DNA of 64,000 bases from NORP240 sp038134485 (GCA_038134485.1 JAYPVG010000010.1:1-64000), one strand, 5' to 3'; counted from the stretch's first letter, positions 24,317-34,216 are shown. Notes: generated by a model from the letters alone, not told the origin. Made by a program: numbers and translations.

Positions 24317-24660
24317 CTGGTCCTGCACGGAAAATTACTCTTGATAGATACCTGATCAAACAATTGGGCCACTTCGTTGTAACGTGTGTTTTGTCAATCG
24401 GGGGATTGAGGTGGCGACCCTGCCCTGCAGACTGATTCGACCCGTATCCGGGAGATTCTAGCGTGTTGACATTGTCATGTCGAAAGCGAGATCCCTTCCA
24501 GCAATGAACCTTCTCAGCCTTCCTCCACTGAGAACAACTCGAAAACGGGCGCCTGATATATTTACGGATGAGCTTCCTGATAGGCTTCCAGTAAGTGATT
24601 ACCCAGCCCGAGGTTTATCTTGGTTATTGTTGTCAGTCGCCGAACAGACCACCAAATCAG
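24317..24660. other. 344-bp region without an intact gene
   Basis: Downstream of the broken glycosyltransferase below and upstream of the 540-residue membrane protein. Translation on the minus strand gives short pieces that could be further eroded coding sequence of that pseudogene, but nothing can be aligned confidently. It includes the palindromic TGACATTGTCA at about 24466. Confidence 0.35.
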
Positions 24661-24957
24661 TCAGGCCGCTGTGTTGTTCAGCGGCCACCACAATGCCAAC
24701 AGGGTGCCTGCCAACAATAGGTAGGAGAGCACTATGACGTTTAAAAACAGGTTCTCGGATATCAGCCTTGTCAAAGCCACCAGGTAATACCAAGCCGGAC
24801 TGGTGTACACCTGAACCCTCTCCTAGTTGTTCCATACCGGCCTGTTGCCCTCAATAAGCTGTTCAATGCTGCGGAAAATTATATAGGCGTATTCGTCCAT
24901 CCGCGCATTATTGAAAAACACCCAGCTGACGAGAAGAAAGTGCAGCGATACCCACAC
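24661..24957 (-). pseudogene. PMT-family glycosyltransferase fragment with in-frame TAG
   Basis: From GTG 24957 the frame reads VWVSLHFLLVSWVFFNNARM, then DEYAYIIFRSIEQLIEGNRP and VWNN, then TAG (24823-24825), and continues in the same frame as ERVQVYTSPAWYYLVALTRL and a further membrane helix to a TGA at 24661. The combined sequence matches the N-terminus of large PMT/GT-C proteins (DDAYISFR...GNGPVWN.GERV..YTSPLWY). The rest of the gene is missing. A nonsense mutation plus a 3' deletion is the simplest reading. Confidence 0.65.
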
Positions 24958-25003
24958 AGGTAAGGGCTCGCTTGATGAATCAGGACACGGGTCACAAGAC
25001 GCC

Positions 25004-26596
25004 TCACTGGAGGACGGGCAGGATATACAGTCGGCCGAAGCTGCCGTCGATTCTTTTTGCGTTCTCTGACCTGGCGTATTCTTCCAACGCTGACTCGCCG
25101 ATAAAATCATCTACCGCTGGATCCCACTGATAAAAACCTACCAGAATCGCTGCAGGCCTGTCTGCTGCAAAATCGGATGCCAGCGAGGTGCGGCTGACGG
25201 CATGCAGGTTTTTTCGTTGATCCTCTTTCAGCCCCCCACTGACAGAATAAAGAAAAGGACCCGTCGAAAAGCCTTCGTGAATCGGATATCCGGATTCCAG
25301 GACATAGAGCGGTCGCATTGAAGCAATTTTTCCATTCACACCATTGGCGCGCAGTTCAGCGCCAAGGTCTTCACCAATATCGGCAAAGTTAAGGCCAACC
25401 CAGGCAGACCTTCTGGATTCGTCCGTATGATCAAGCTCCCCGGATAACACCCCGGGGAATGTTCTTAAAAATGAAAATCCAATACCAACAATTGCAATCG
25501 CCTTGATAACCTTTTTCTTGTCGAAATCCAGCTGCTTGTAAAAAATTGACAGCGTCAGGATAACGAATGGTATTGGCAATGCGAGGTACTGCAGCCATAC
25601 AGGTGTCATATACAGGACTATCAGCACGCTACCAAACACGCAGGATATCAGCAGCAAGAGCGCCTGTTTCTGGAATACTGTTGTGCCGGATAATAATTTT
25701 ACCCGTCTTTCCGGAGATCGGAACCAGCAGAAGCCTATCAATAGAAAATGGATGACAAGAATAGTCAAGGTCGAAAACGAATCTGTTATTGTCAATATCG
25801 TCCATCGAAGCTTTTCGGAAATAGAGATCGGCACTTCGACTGACGATTCAGCAAATCTGCTCGCCGTCAGCATGTGATAAGTAAAATTATTGAATAAAAA
25901 AACTGACGTGTTCTTGAGCGTAAAATAAAGCGTCGGGAACAGCCCCAGGAGACTGCCTGTTCCCAGCCAGACAGTCTCAGAACTTACCAGTTTTCGTCCA
26001 TCTGAGTGGAGCAAATAAAGCACAAAAAGAAACTGGATAGCCAGGATAGCTGCGTAATAAAGTTTGGTGCTCACGCTTAATCCTATAAAAAAACCACAAA
26101 AGAAAAGCAGCCCTCTCGAGGAGATAATAGGTATCTTCCACCCTCGCATATATGCCAGCAAGAAAGAGAAAGAAAGCATTGAGAACATCATTGAGAACGT
26201 ATAATTGGACGCCTCAAAGGTTAATCTCACAGTGAAATCACTGATCGAAAAAAGGGCTGCTGAAATGAGAGAAAACGTCGAATCTTCGCTCAGGATAAAC
26301 GCGCAGTAATAAATACAGAGGAGGCACACAACCCACGCCAGCCAGTTGGCTATTTTGGCATTGAGAAGATAGTTATCGTCACCGGTCAACTTGAACCACA
26401 GATTATACAAATAGGGCTGAAGAGGAGTTTGAAGGTAGGAGAAATCTTCATACAAAGAGCCCTTGTCAAGCAACACGCCGGCTGTCACATACATATTCTC
26501 GTTGTGATCCTGCGATTTCATTGCCACCGCAAACGAGCTCAACAGGGCAATTATCAGAAATGCAATGAGACCCACTCTCGTCAGGCTCCTAAACAC
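25004..26596 (-). CDS. Polytopic membrane glycosyltransferase-like protein (GT39/GT-C type)
   Basis: 530 residues from GTG 26596. The N-terminal loop after TM1 (QDHNENMYVTAGVLLDKGSL, then YEDFSYLQTPLQPYLYNLW) matches the first periplasmic loop of PMT-like enzymes, with E and D as candidate catalytic residues. About eleven helices, then a 130-residue C-terminal soluble domain (from about 400) rich in conserved-looking turns. Likely transfers a sugar from polyprenyl-phosphate to a surface glycan. Upstream of the pseudogene on the same strand. Confidence 0.7.
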   Translation of the reverse strand: MFRSLTRVGLIAFLIIALLSSFAVAMKSQDHNENMYVTAGVLLDKGSLYEDFSYLQTPLQPYLYNLWFKLTGDDNYLLNAKIANWLAWVVCLLCIYYCAFILSEDSTFSLISAALFSISDFTVRLTFEASNYTFSMMFSMLSFSFLLAYMRGWKIPIISSRGLLFFCGFFIGLSVSTKLYYAAILAIQFLFVLYLLHSDGRKLVSSETVWLGTGSLLGLFPTLYFTLKNTSVFLFNNFTYHMLTASRFAESSVEVPISISEKLRWTILTITDSFSTLTILVIHFLLIGFCWFRSPERRVKLLSGTTVFQKQALLLLISCVFGSVLIVLYMTPVWLQYLALPIPFVILTLSIFYKQLDFDKKKVIKAIAIVGIGFSFLRTFPGVLSGELDHTDESRRSAWVGLNFADIGEDLGAELRANGVNGKIASMRPLYVLESGYPIHEGFSTGPFLYSVSGGLKEDQRKNLHAVSRTSLASDFAADRPAAILVGFYQWDPAVDDFIGESALEEYARSENAKRIDGSFGRLYILPVLQ

Positions 26597-27068
26597 TCCA
26601 CATTCTCCGCCACTCTTTCGGCTTTAGAATGGCACCCTGTATATACAGAGCCAGAAAACACGTATCGATTCTCTCGAATTGCAATGGTTGAGTTCTTCGC
26701 CAACCGCTTGACAAACTGTGGACTGAACGATTCCCGCCAGAATGGGACATAAATCTCGCGTCGACCAATCGCCGTCGCTGATTAGGGTTGAAAGAAGCCA
26801 TCTCTCGAGTAGGCCCCTGCTTGCAGCTCAAGCGCCGGGGGGCACAGGGCAAATTGCCATAGCTGCGGCACCTGTCATCTCGGTAACATCCTTCAGCGGT
26901 CGCTGGCTCACTGTTGCTTTGAAGCATTGGTTCCTGTCGACAATTTCATAAATTGTGAATATCACACTCCATCGCAACCGGGTTCAATACTTCACTAATA
27001 GCCCTTTTGTTGCAAGGGTGAGCCTGCCACCACTAAAACCAAAGCGTACTCTAGCTACTTGTCTAAAT
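26597..27068. other. 472-bp region without an intact gene
   Basis: Minus-strand translation gives a 112-codon open frame with no protein-like character and, in another frame, a short plausible stretch (IYVPFWRESFSPQFVKRLAK). It may be an eroded gene between the TPR-oxygenase gene and the glycosyltransferase. No promoter or terminator stands out. Confidence 0.35.
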
Positions 27069-28367
27069 CTACCAATTCGGCCGAATGTCAAAAGCGATAC
27101 AAATTCGCTCTTCTGCGGCCTCGAAAGGTATCGTCTTGTGCCAATAAAAGGACGGAAAGGTTACCAGTTTACCCGGTGCCGGGCAGTAACTCTGTATGAT
27201 CAGAGGATCCTGAATCTGATAGATTTCATCAGGCCGACCAAATTCCAGATACCCGGCCTGCGATGAGCTCTGACCGACCACTTCTGGCACCTGCAGATAA
27301 TAACAGCCACTCAACCAGCCAGCGGGATGGTTGTGAGGACGCTGAAATCCGCCGTCTTGGAGACGCACCATCCAGGATTCCAGCTTGTAGCGTTCAGGTA
27401 CTCCACGACTGAACGGATGCTGCGGAAATTTTTTGCAATTAATTGACATGTCTCTGGTTGCCGCCATGAACAGGGCGTTAAGGTTTTCCATAGCAGCGTC
27501 CGGGATCGCGCTAATCGATCTGCTTTGCAATCCTCCCACCGTTGCCCGGTTGGGAGAATCCTCACGCATCTGCGCGTGCTGTTCCACTCCGGCCAACAAC
27601 TTTTCATTGAATTGGGTAATATTCTGAAATCCATCGGGTACCGAAATTGACGTCTCTACCAGGTAATGTTCCGCGCTGTACAATTCCAACAACGCTCTCC
27701 GGTCACCTAACAGGTTAAACGCCACGGAAAGCAATGACAGTGCTCTGGAGTTACTCGTCTCGATACCGATTGATCGTTCCAGAAAAGGAAGCGCGTCATT
27801 TGGGCATCCAAGCAACAAATGTTGATCAGCGAGCTGATTGAGCGCCCCAACATTTTTCCCTTCGATTTCCAGAATCCTGCTGTAGCAGGAAATCGCGTCC
27901 CGGCTGTTACCTAGCCTGGTGTTCAGCACACCCAGTTTGAACAGTGCCGGCACCTGAACTTCGGTTTCGTATTGCAGCTTATCCAGTATCGACTTTGCTT
28001 CGTCAAGCTTGTCGCATTCCGACAACACGGTCGCCAGCTCAAGCTTAAGTGGGTTATCTGCTCCAGCCGACTGCAGCGCCAGTCTCAAATGGGCCTCGGC
28101 ACCAGCATAATCCTCCAGTTTGACCTGGACGCCAGCAAGGTTTTTGAGGATTTCTCGATCAGTTGGTGCGTATTTCTTCGCTTCGCAGAGTAGCGTAAGC
28201 GCCATCTCAATTCTGCCAAAGTCCCAGGCAATCAGAGCTGCATTGTTAAGAGCAAGAAAATGATCCGGTCGCACGGCCAGCGCCCGCGAATAACACTCGG
28301 AGGCACGCTGCAGTTCTCCGTTTCTGTGATGGCGCAATCCTTCGGCAAACAGATCATCAGCTCGCAT
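27069..28367 (-). CDS. TPR protein with C-terminal 2OG-Fe(II) oxygenase domain
   Basis: 432 residues. The first 230 residues are about six tetratricopeptide repeats (ELQRASECYSRALAVRPDHF, then DYAGAEAHLRLALQSAG, and SRDAISCYSRILEIEG). The C-terminal 170 residues form a 2OG-Fe(II)-oxygenase-5-like jelly roll with RPHNHPAGWLSGCYYL (iron ligand region), then a distal FPSFYWHKTIPF histidine and RICIAFDI. Such TPR-oxygenases hydroxylate proteins or glycans; here the neighbourhood points to the surface glycan pathway. The oxygenase half is duplicated exactly at 13877-14397. Confidence 0.82.
   Translation of the reverse strand: MRADDLFAEGLRHHRNGELQRASECYSRALAVRPDHFLALNNAALIAWDFGRIEMALTLLCEAKKYAPTDREILKNLAGVQVKLEDYAGAEAHLRLALQSAGADNPLKLELATVLSECDKLDEAKSILDKLQYETEVQVPALFKLGVLNTRLGNSRDAISCYSRILEIEGKNVGALNQLADQHLLLGCPNDALPFLERSIGIETSNSRALSLLSVAFNLLGDRRALLELYSAEHYLVETSISVPDGFQNITQFNEKLLAGVEQHAQMREDSPNRATVGGLQSRSISAIPDAAMENLNALFMAATRDMSINCKKFPQHPFSRGVPERYKLESWMVRLQDGGFQRPHNHPAGWLSGCYYLQVPEVVGQSSSQAGYLEFGRPDEIYQIQDPLIIQSYCPAPGKLVTFPSFYWHKTIPFEAAEERICIAFDIRPNW
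27073..27593 (-). repeat. 521-bp perfect direct repeat, copy B
   Basis: The parent copy, inside the intact TPR-oxygenase gene. See 13877-14397. The two copies delimit a 12.7-kb segment holding most of the glycosylation genes, so recombination between them would delete the whole island. Confidence 0.93.
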
Positions 28368-28441
28368 AGCTAATCCAAGATCAATACTTCCAATTCCCGG
28401 GCAAGTAGCGGCGAACTTTTGTCACCGCCCGGGAAGTTTTT

Positions 28442-29743
28442 CTAGTCCGGAGCCGCTGCCAGATCTTCTCGCAACGATCTGGATGCCAGATAGAAGTGGG
28501 TAGCCGACCAGAACATAGCAATGGGAGTTAAAAACATCATCGCATAGCGCAGCGACTCAGTTCCGAAACTCGGTTCCAGAAAGTCACTGAGCAATCCAAC
28601 CGACCAGGGGCCCAGCCCCAGTCCGATAATGTTCAGAATGAGAAACAGTATCGCCGAGGCCGTGGCGCGCATACGCAACCCCACCAGGCCATGAGCCATA
28701 GCGATCGATGTGCCCAGATATACATTAACTAGCAGTCCGGGGATAAACGACAGGAAAAGCGCTGCGTACTGGTTGTCAACCAGGAAAACGGCAATCATGA
28801 AGGGTGTGCACACATAGCAAACAACCGAGGGCAACCACGCATACCAGCGCTTGTCCCTGGGCGCCAGCTTGTCGGCCAGGAGTCCACCGGCAAAAACACC
28901 CACGGCACCGAGGAAGCCTGCAGAAAATGCTAGCCATGTGCCCAGTTCACCGGTATTCATCCCGTACTGACGAATAAAGTAGGGTGCCAGCCAGTTGATC
29001 GTAGCGTAGCCCGCGTAGGCATTGAGCCCAGCTCCAAGCGCCAGGTGTCGAAACGAGAGACGACTCCATAGCAGACCTGCCACGGTCGCAAAGGAAGGCT
29101 GCGTGTCGGATACCTTCCTGTTCTCCAGCAGTCCGCGCACCGGCTCCTTCAGCGTATAGCGCACCACCAGCGCTATCAAAATACCAGGAGCACCCACCAC
29201 GACAAATGCCACCCGCCAGCCAAAAAACTCGTTTAGCCAGCCACCGAACAGAAATCCAAAAAGAATTCCCAGGTTCACGCCGGTAGAATAGAAAGCGAGC
29301 GCGCTGGCCCGTGATTCGGGAGGGAATATGTCTGAAATAATCGAATGGGAGGGCGGACTACCTCCGGCTTCACCCACCCCAACTCCGATTCGTGCCAGCA
29401 ACAGCTGAAAGTAATTCTGCACCAGCCCGCTAATTGCCGTCATGAAACTCCATAGACCAATCGCGCCGGCCACAATATTGCGACGGTTGGACCTGTCCGC
29501 AAAACGGGCTATTGGAATACCTGCAGTCACGTAAAACATGGCGAACGCGAAACCCGTCAACAAGCCCAACTGTGCATCCGAAAGCGAAAGCTCGGCCTTT
29601 ATGGATTCCTGCAATATCGACAACAGCTGCCGGTCGATAAAATTAAAACTGTAGACGAGGGTAAGAAGTCCGAGGGCGTAGTTTCTGACCCTTTTCGAGG
29701 AATAGGCATTTTCGGCCGCGCCGTCATCATGAGATTCCTGCAT
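28442..29743 (-). CDS. MFS transporter, spinster-like
   Basis: 433 residues, twelve membrane helices, GGGAG 6 nt before the ATG. The opening LTLVYSFNFIDRQLLSILQE and the loop GIPIARFADRSNRRNIV match the spinster-like MFS family, common next to aromatic or lipid degradation genes. VGVGEAGGSPPSHSIISDIF is the conserved TM5 segment. Substrate unknown. Standalone, tail-to-head with the TPR-oxygenase gene. Confidence 0.85.
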   Translation of the reverse strand: MQESHDDGAAENAYSSKRVRNYALGLLTLVYSFNFIDRQLLSILQESIKAELSLSDAQLGLLTGFAFAMFYVTAGIPIARFADRSNRRNIVAGAIGLWSFMTAISGLVQNYFQLLLARIGVGVGEAGGSPPSHSIISDIFPPESRASALAFYSTGVNLGILFGFLFGGWLNEFFGWRVAFVVVGAPGILIALVVRYTLKEPVRGLLENRKVSDTQPSFATVAGLLWSRLSFRHLALGAGLNAYAGYATINWLAPYFIRQYGMNTGELGTWLAFSAGFLGAVGVFAGGLLADKLAPRDKRWYAWLPSVVCYVCTPFMIAVFLVDNQYAALFLSFIPGLLVNVYLGTSIAMAHGLVGLRMRATASAILFLILNIIGLGLGPWSVGLLSDFLEPSFGTESLRYAMMFLTPIAMFWSATHFYLASRSLREDLAAAPD

Positions 29744-29885
29744 TGTGACTCCCTGTTTTTATTATTGGAAAGGCATGTGTCACGCCCGAGCAAGCTTAAT
29801 GGCTAAACTGGCGCTTGCCAACTCAATTCAGGAGCGGCTAGCTTCCCTGACGCAGCTTCCCTAGCTCCCAATAACTCGGCTGTTA

Positions 29886-31070
29886 TCAATTATCTTCGGG
29901 CTCAATTCGCAATAGCGCACCGTCTTCTTCATCGGTGAGCAGGTACAGCAGACCATCAGGACCCTGCCGCACTTCCCGGATTCTTTGCCGGAACTCAGCC
30001 AGCATGGATTCACGCCGCAGTTCCTCTGTCCTCTCGTTGAAGACTACGCGTTGCAAGTGACCGGTTCCTGGAATCCCTCCCTGACGCAACGAGCCCACGA
30101 ACAGGTTTCCTTGCCAAGCAGGAAACCGGTCGCCGGTATAAATTTCCATGCCCGCGATGGCTATCGAAGGCAGCCAAACGATGAGCGGTGTTTCCATCCC
30201 GTCCCGCGTCGGATGCTCATTGATCCTCTCACCGGAATAATTGCGCCCGAAACTGATTGTCGGCCATCCGTAATTACCGCCAGGCACCAGAATATTGAGT
30301 TCATCACCTCCGTTAGGTCCATTCTCATGCTGCCACATCTGACCGGTTATCGGATGCTGAATCAGACCCAGGGTATTGCGATGGCCAAGGGTATAGATTT
30401 CCGGCAGGTAATTGAGGCGGCCCACGAATGGATTGTCTGGTGGCACGGTACCGTCGTCTTCCAATCGCAGAACCTTGCCGCGCAGACTCATCCCTTCCTG
30501 AGCTGCATTGCCTACCCGTCCCCCTGTGGACATGTAAATCTTGCCGTCACTGCCAAAGGCTACGCGTCCGTTGAGACCGGAATTACCCTCGTAAGCCTCG
30601 GTCACTACCAGATCCCGCACACCGTTGAGGGCATTGCCCTCGAGTCGGCCCATCGCCAGCGAGGGCGCACCCCAGTCATTCTCTACCGGCTTGGTATAAG
30701 TGAGATATACCAGACCATTACTTTGGAATTCAGGATGCAGTGCAACATCCATCAGTCCGCCGTTACCATCCGTTCTGACCGCGGGGACACCGGCGATTGG
30801 GTCCGGATCGAGCACACCACCACGAATTATCCGCAGGCGTCCCGGCCGCTCAGTGATAAGCATGTCACCGTCCGGGAGGAAAGCGATTGCCCAGGGATGT
30901 TCCAGCCCTCTGACTACCACGCTGAGGCGAATCTTGTGCTGCTCGGCGGTGTCTAGAATCCAGGGACCGTCGCCCAGGGGCGGCACGGGCACTCCGACCT
31001 CCTGACCGTGAGCGAAGCCAACAAGCAACATTGACAGTCCAGCGATAGCTGCGAATCTATTAATTTTCAT
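29886..31070 (-). CDS. PQQ-dependent aldose sugar dehydrogenase (YliI/Asd-like)
   Basis: 394 residues from ATG 31070, preferred over 31082 because GGAG lies 6 nt before it. A signal peptide (IAGLSMLLVGFAHG) precedes a six-bladed propeller with LEHPWAIAFLPDGDMLITER, GNGGLMDVALHPEF, YTLGHRNTLGLIQHP and WQHENGPNGGDELNIL, the hallmarks of soluble PQQ sugar dehydrogenases. These oxidise aldoses to lactones in the periplasm and pass electrons to the respiratory chain. Residues for PQQ and calcium binding appear intact. Confidence 0.88.
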   Translation of the reverse strand: MKINRFAAIAGLSMLLVGFAHGQEVGVPVPPLGDGPWILDTAEQHKIRLSVVVRGLEHPWAIAFLPDGDMLITERPGRLRIIRGGVLDPDPIAGVPAVRTDGNGGLMDVALHPEFQSNGLVYLTYTKPVENDWGAPSLAMGRLEGNALNGVRDLVVTEAYEGNSGLNGRVAFGSDGKIYMSTGGRVGNAAQEGMSLRGKVLRLEDDGTVPPDNPFVGRLNYLPEIYTLGHRNTLGLIQHPITGQMWQHENGPNGGDELNILVPGGNYGWPTISFGRNYSGERINEHPTRDGMETPLIVWLPSIAIAGMEIYTGDRFPAWQGNLFVGSLRQGGIPGTGHLQRVVFNERTEELRRESMLAEFRQRIREVRQGPDGLLYLLTDEEDGALLRIEPEDN

Positions 31071-31318
31071 AAGCTTCTCCATGACAGGCGCAGTCCAAGC
31101 TTAAAAGCTGTCGTGATTGAAGTCCAACCGCAGACGCAGGCGTGACCTAAATTGCTGCACCTGCACATCGCGATTTGCAATATCTCAAGAGCCAATTGGA
31201 GCAGAATCAGAATGTTAAAAACAACTCACTTTCGAGTAATATAAGGCGACTCGAGTTGACCCTCTGACAGATATTAATGATCATTAAGCAAGTGTCTCGA
31301 CTGATGGGAGAAATCCGC

Positions 31319-31861
31319 ATGTTGCACAATTGTTTCAAGCTGCTCCTCGCCCTGCTACTTGCGACCGCATCGCTCCCCGCTTTGGCCGATTCCAGGGCAG
31401 AAATTGATGCCAACGTGGAGGTCGCGTTGCAGGAGTTCTACGAAAAATTACCCGCCGGAAAAATTCTGGCTCAGGATGCCGCCGGAATGCTGGTATTTCC
31501 CAGGGTTCTGAAAGCCGGGCTTGGCGTTGGCGGAGAATACGGCGAAGGGTCACTGTTGATCGAAGGCGAGCCGGCAGCTTATTACAGCACCGCATCGGCT
31601 TCTATCGGCTTTCAATTCGGCGCTCAGCTGAAATCTCAGGTGGTTTTATTCCTTACCTCGGAAGCCCTCGACAGGTTTCGCGACAGCGATGGCTGGGAAG
31701 CCGGAGTGGACGGCAGTATTGCTCTTATCGAATTCGGGGCGGCAGAGGAGATCAGCTCAAATTCCATCAAGGAGCCTGTCGTCGGCTTCATCTTTTCCAA
31801 CCGGGGGTTGATGTATAACCTGACCTTCGAAGGATCGAAGATGACCGAAATCGTACGCTAG
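31319..31861 (+). CDS. SYLF-domain (YSC84-like) exported protein
   Basis: 180 residues from ATG 31319, with GGGAG 8 nt upstream; the ATG at 31277 would mask the signal peptide. Leader FKLLLALLLATASLPALA. The body (AAGMLVFPRVLKAGLGVGGEYGEG) is the SYLF lipid-binding domain, which binds acidic phospholipids in eukaryotic relatives and is a periplasmic protein of unknown role in bacteria. Ends facing the TonB receptor gene. Confidence 0.85.
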   Translation: MLHNCFKLLLALLLATASLPALADSRAEIDANVEVALQEFYEKLPAGKILAQDAAGMLVFPRVLKAGLGVGGEYGEGSLLIEGEPAAYYSTASASIGFQFGAQLKSQVVLFLTSEALDRFRDSDGWEAGVDGSIALIEFGAAEEISSNSIKEPVVGFIFSNRGLMYNLTFEGSKMTEIVR

Positions 31862-31909
31862 CGCAGGTTTGCCGAGTTTCGCTTATCGGCAGAGGACCGG
31901 GCCTAGACT

Positions 31910-34048
31910 CTAAAAGGTTGCTCTTATTTTAAAAGCCAGTTCTAGCCCGTTCCCGTTGCAGTAGTTTTCGATCTCTTCAACAATTCCATCCACCGTAGCG
32001 CCCACAAATCGAGTTCTCTTGCGACAAAACTCGTTCTCGGTAATGTTGTTGGACTCGAGCCGGAACATCATGTTGCCAAAGGCAAGTTTCTGCACATAAG
32101 CTGACAGGTATGGCGACTCGATGCGCTCCTCGATGTCGATGATGTCGATTTCTTCACGACCTTCGCCACCGTTCGAATTGTTGGAATAATTGATTCCGTA
32201 GGTCACAGCTTGCTGGGTAAGGTCGTGTCGAAATCCCATGTTCAGGGACCAGCGCCCATTTCCGGGCTGGCGACGCCTGGTACCCAGAAACGGGTCAGTT
32301 ATCTCAGAATCCCGCAGCCGGACTCCGGTGGTCAATAGCGCGTTATCCAATCCAAGGCCGTTCAATTTGGAACTGATATCCAGATTTAGACCGTAGCGTT
32401 TTCCATCTCCGATATTGCCTCGAGCCGATTGCAAATTGGTCGGGCTGGGAGAGACATCGATTCGGGCAATGACATCCTCAAGGTCACGATACCAGAATTG
32501 GGAATTCACGACCCCAAGATCGTCAGGCAAGCGTAATTCAAAATTTAGCTCATAGCGCCAGGATTGCTCCTGGCGAATCCCGGGATTGCCCGCCAGAGTA
32601 TTCTGGTCTTCGTCCCCACCGTCCACAGAAGCGCTGAAATCAGAAAAACTTAGCTGTTCAACGTTTTTTTCCACCAAGGCCCGCAATTGGAGGCTGGAGG
32701 TAATATTGAAGCGGTAGTCCAGCTTGGGCCTGACAAATTCAAAATCGCGGGTATTGGTGACGTCTCCCGATTGCGCGATCGTAGAATTTTCAACAATTAC
32801 CGAACTTTCAAGCGCCATACGCGGATTGATCTGCCAGTTATGGACCGCGAATGTTTCATATCGTATTTCTTCTACTAACGAACCGCTGTTGTCCACGGTA
32901 ACCGGCACCAGATCACCATACTCGGGTGACGGCATGCCGTCAGTATCGAGTCCCATTTTCAGATCATTGTCGCGAATCGTCTGCGCATATTCGATGCCCA
33001 TCTCGATGCCGTGGTCAGGATTCGGGTTGATTGTATAGGAGGTCCTCCCAATGCGTTCACGATCGCGACCATAGTTGAACAGGAACAGGTTTTTATTGTA
33101 GATCTCGTCCTCAACATCGTAGCGATTGCGGCTAGACTGAAACTCGCGATCATTGATGATGAAAAGAAACCGGTATTTACCCCGCGCACCGAAGTCATGC
33201 TCGTAATCACCACCGACTTCCCAGGCATCCCGCTCGCTATTGTTGTAATCAAATTGCAATCGACTGGATTCATTAATCAGGTCGTTGATGACGCGCTCGG
33301 TTCGCGAAGGCGTATCGCCCTGGGTTTCATATTGAGCATTGAACTGGGCCACGCTGTTTTCCATGGAGTAACCCAGATTCACGCTGGTCTGGAACTGTGT
33401 TTCATCGCGAGTTCGAACCTCCGTGCGCGTCTCCCGCAGGTTGTAATTCGGGTCATAGCTTTGCTCGCGACTTTCCGACGCCCGGTAGCGCGGATCGGCT
33501 GCAATATGTAACAGGTAATTTAGCTGACCGGCCTGATTACTGAAGGAAAGTTGCCCCCCGGGATCCAGAGTGCCATCGGGGAGCCGATCGGTTCTGACCT
33601 CCATCGTCGTGCTGGAGCGGGAAGGCATGTCAAGCAGAACCACGTTAACCACCTGTCCTCCGCTACGAACGTCAAGCGTCTCCGAGGTGCCGCGAATTAT
33701 CTCGATATAGTCGACCTGATCGGCAGAGATTCGCGAAAGCTGGTTGCGCCCCTCATTACTTTTTCCAGTGATCCGCTGTCCGTTAATAAGCACCTCACCT
33801 TCACCGGAGCCAAGTCCCCTGCTACCACCGCGACCACCACGCAGCGCCAGGCCGATCCCGGGAATGCGATTCAACATGTCATTGGCCGATACCGGATTGA
33901 ATTCAACGAAGTAGCTGGCAGGATAGACGATCGTCGAGTCATCTAAAGAGTCCTCGAGTCGACTCGGCTGGCCGTAGGAAGTGGTTGTGAAGATAAGACC
34001 GATCAGAAGACTGGCGTAAAACGAGTAAATCCTGGCTCTATAATCCAT
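31910..34048 (-). CDS. TonB-dependent receptor (paralog of 48104-50293)
   Basis: 712 residues with signal peptide. The plug domain has DDSTIVYPASYFVEFNPVSA, a glycine-rich loop (LRGGRGGSRGLGSGEGEV), LINGQRI and YIEIIRGTSETLDV. A beta-barrel with alternating strands follows and ends in an aromatic-terminal strand (FKIRATF), the BAM signal. It imports an unidentified ligand across the outer membrane with TonB energy. It is a clear paralog of the second receptor, sharing the unusual STIVYPASYFVE and DMLxRIPG wording. Convergent with the SYLF gene. Confidence 0.88.
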   Translation of the reverse strand: MDYRARIYSFYASLLIGLIFTTTSYGQPSRLEDSLDDSTIVYPASYFVEFNPVSANDMLNRIPGIGLALRGGRGGSRGLGSGEGEVLINGQRITGKSNEGRNQLSRISADQVDYIEIIRGTSETLDVRSGGQVVNVVLLDMPSRSSTTMEVRTDRLPDGTLDPGGQLSFSNQAGQLNYLLHIAADPRYRASESREQSYDPNYNLRETRTEVRTRDETQFQTSVNLGYSMENSVAQFNAQYETQGDTPSRTERVINDLINESSRLQFDYNNSERDAWEVGGDYEHDFGARGKYRFLFIINDREFQSSRNRYDVEDEIYNKNLFLFNYGRDRERIGRTSYTINPNPDHGIEMGIEYAQTIRDNDLKMGLDTDGMPSPEYGDLVPVTVDNSGSLVEEIRYETFAVHNWQINPRMALESSVIVENSTIAQSGDVTNTRDFEFVRPKLDYRFNITSSLQLRALVEKNVEQLSFSDFSASVDGGDEDQNTLAGNPGIRQEQSWRYELNFELRLPDDLGVVNSQFWYRDLEDVIARIDVSPSPTNLQSARGNIGDGKRYGLNLDISSKLNGLGLDNALLTTGVRLRDSEITDPFLGTRRRQPGNGRWSLNMGFRHDLTQQAVTYGINYSNNSNGGEGREEIDIIDIEERIESPYLSAYVQKLAFGNMMFRLESNNITENEFCRKRTRFVGATVDGIVEEIENYCNGNGLELAFKIRATF

Positions 34049-34216
34049 GAAACTGCAAGCATCCTGCTGAAAATTTTTGATTACCTGAACTGCAATCTGG
34101 CTATTCTAGCGCAAATTGACCGTATCTTCCTGTTACTGTCTCAAGTAAAGGACGCGCCGTTGGACTTGCCAGTACATCCCCATTATAGTTGCGCCAAGAT
34201 TTGCTGATGAAAAGTA

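Noticed and set aside
29985..30956. 323-codon open frame on the plus strand
   Set aside because: Antisense shadow of the PQQ sugar dehydrogenase gene, whose motifs are complete on the minus strand.
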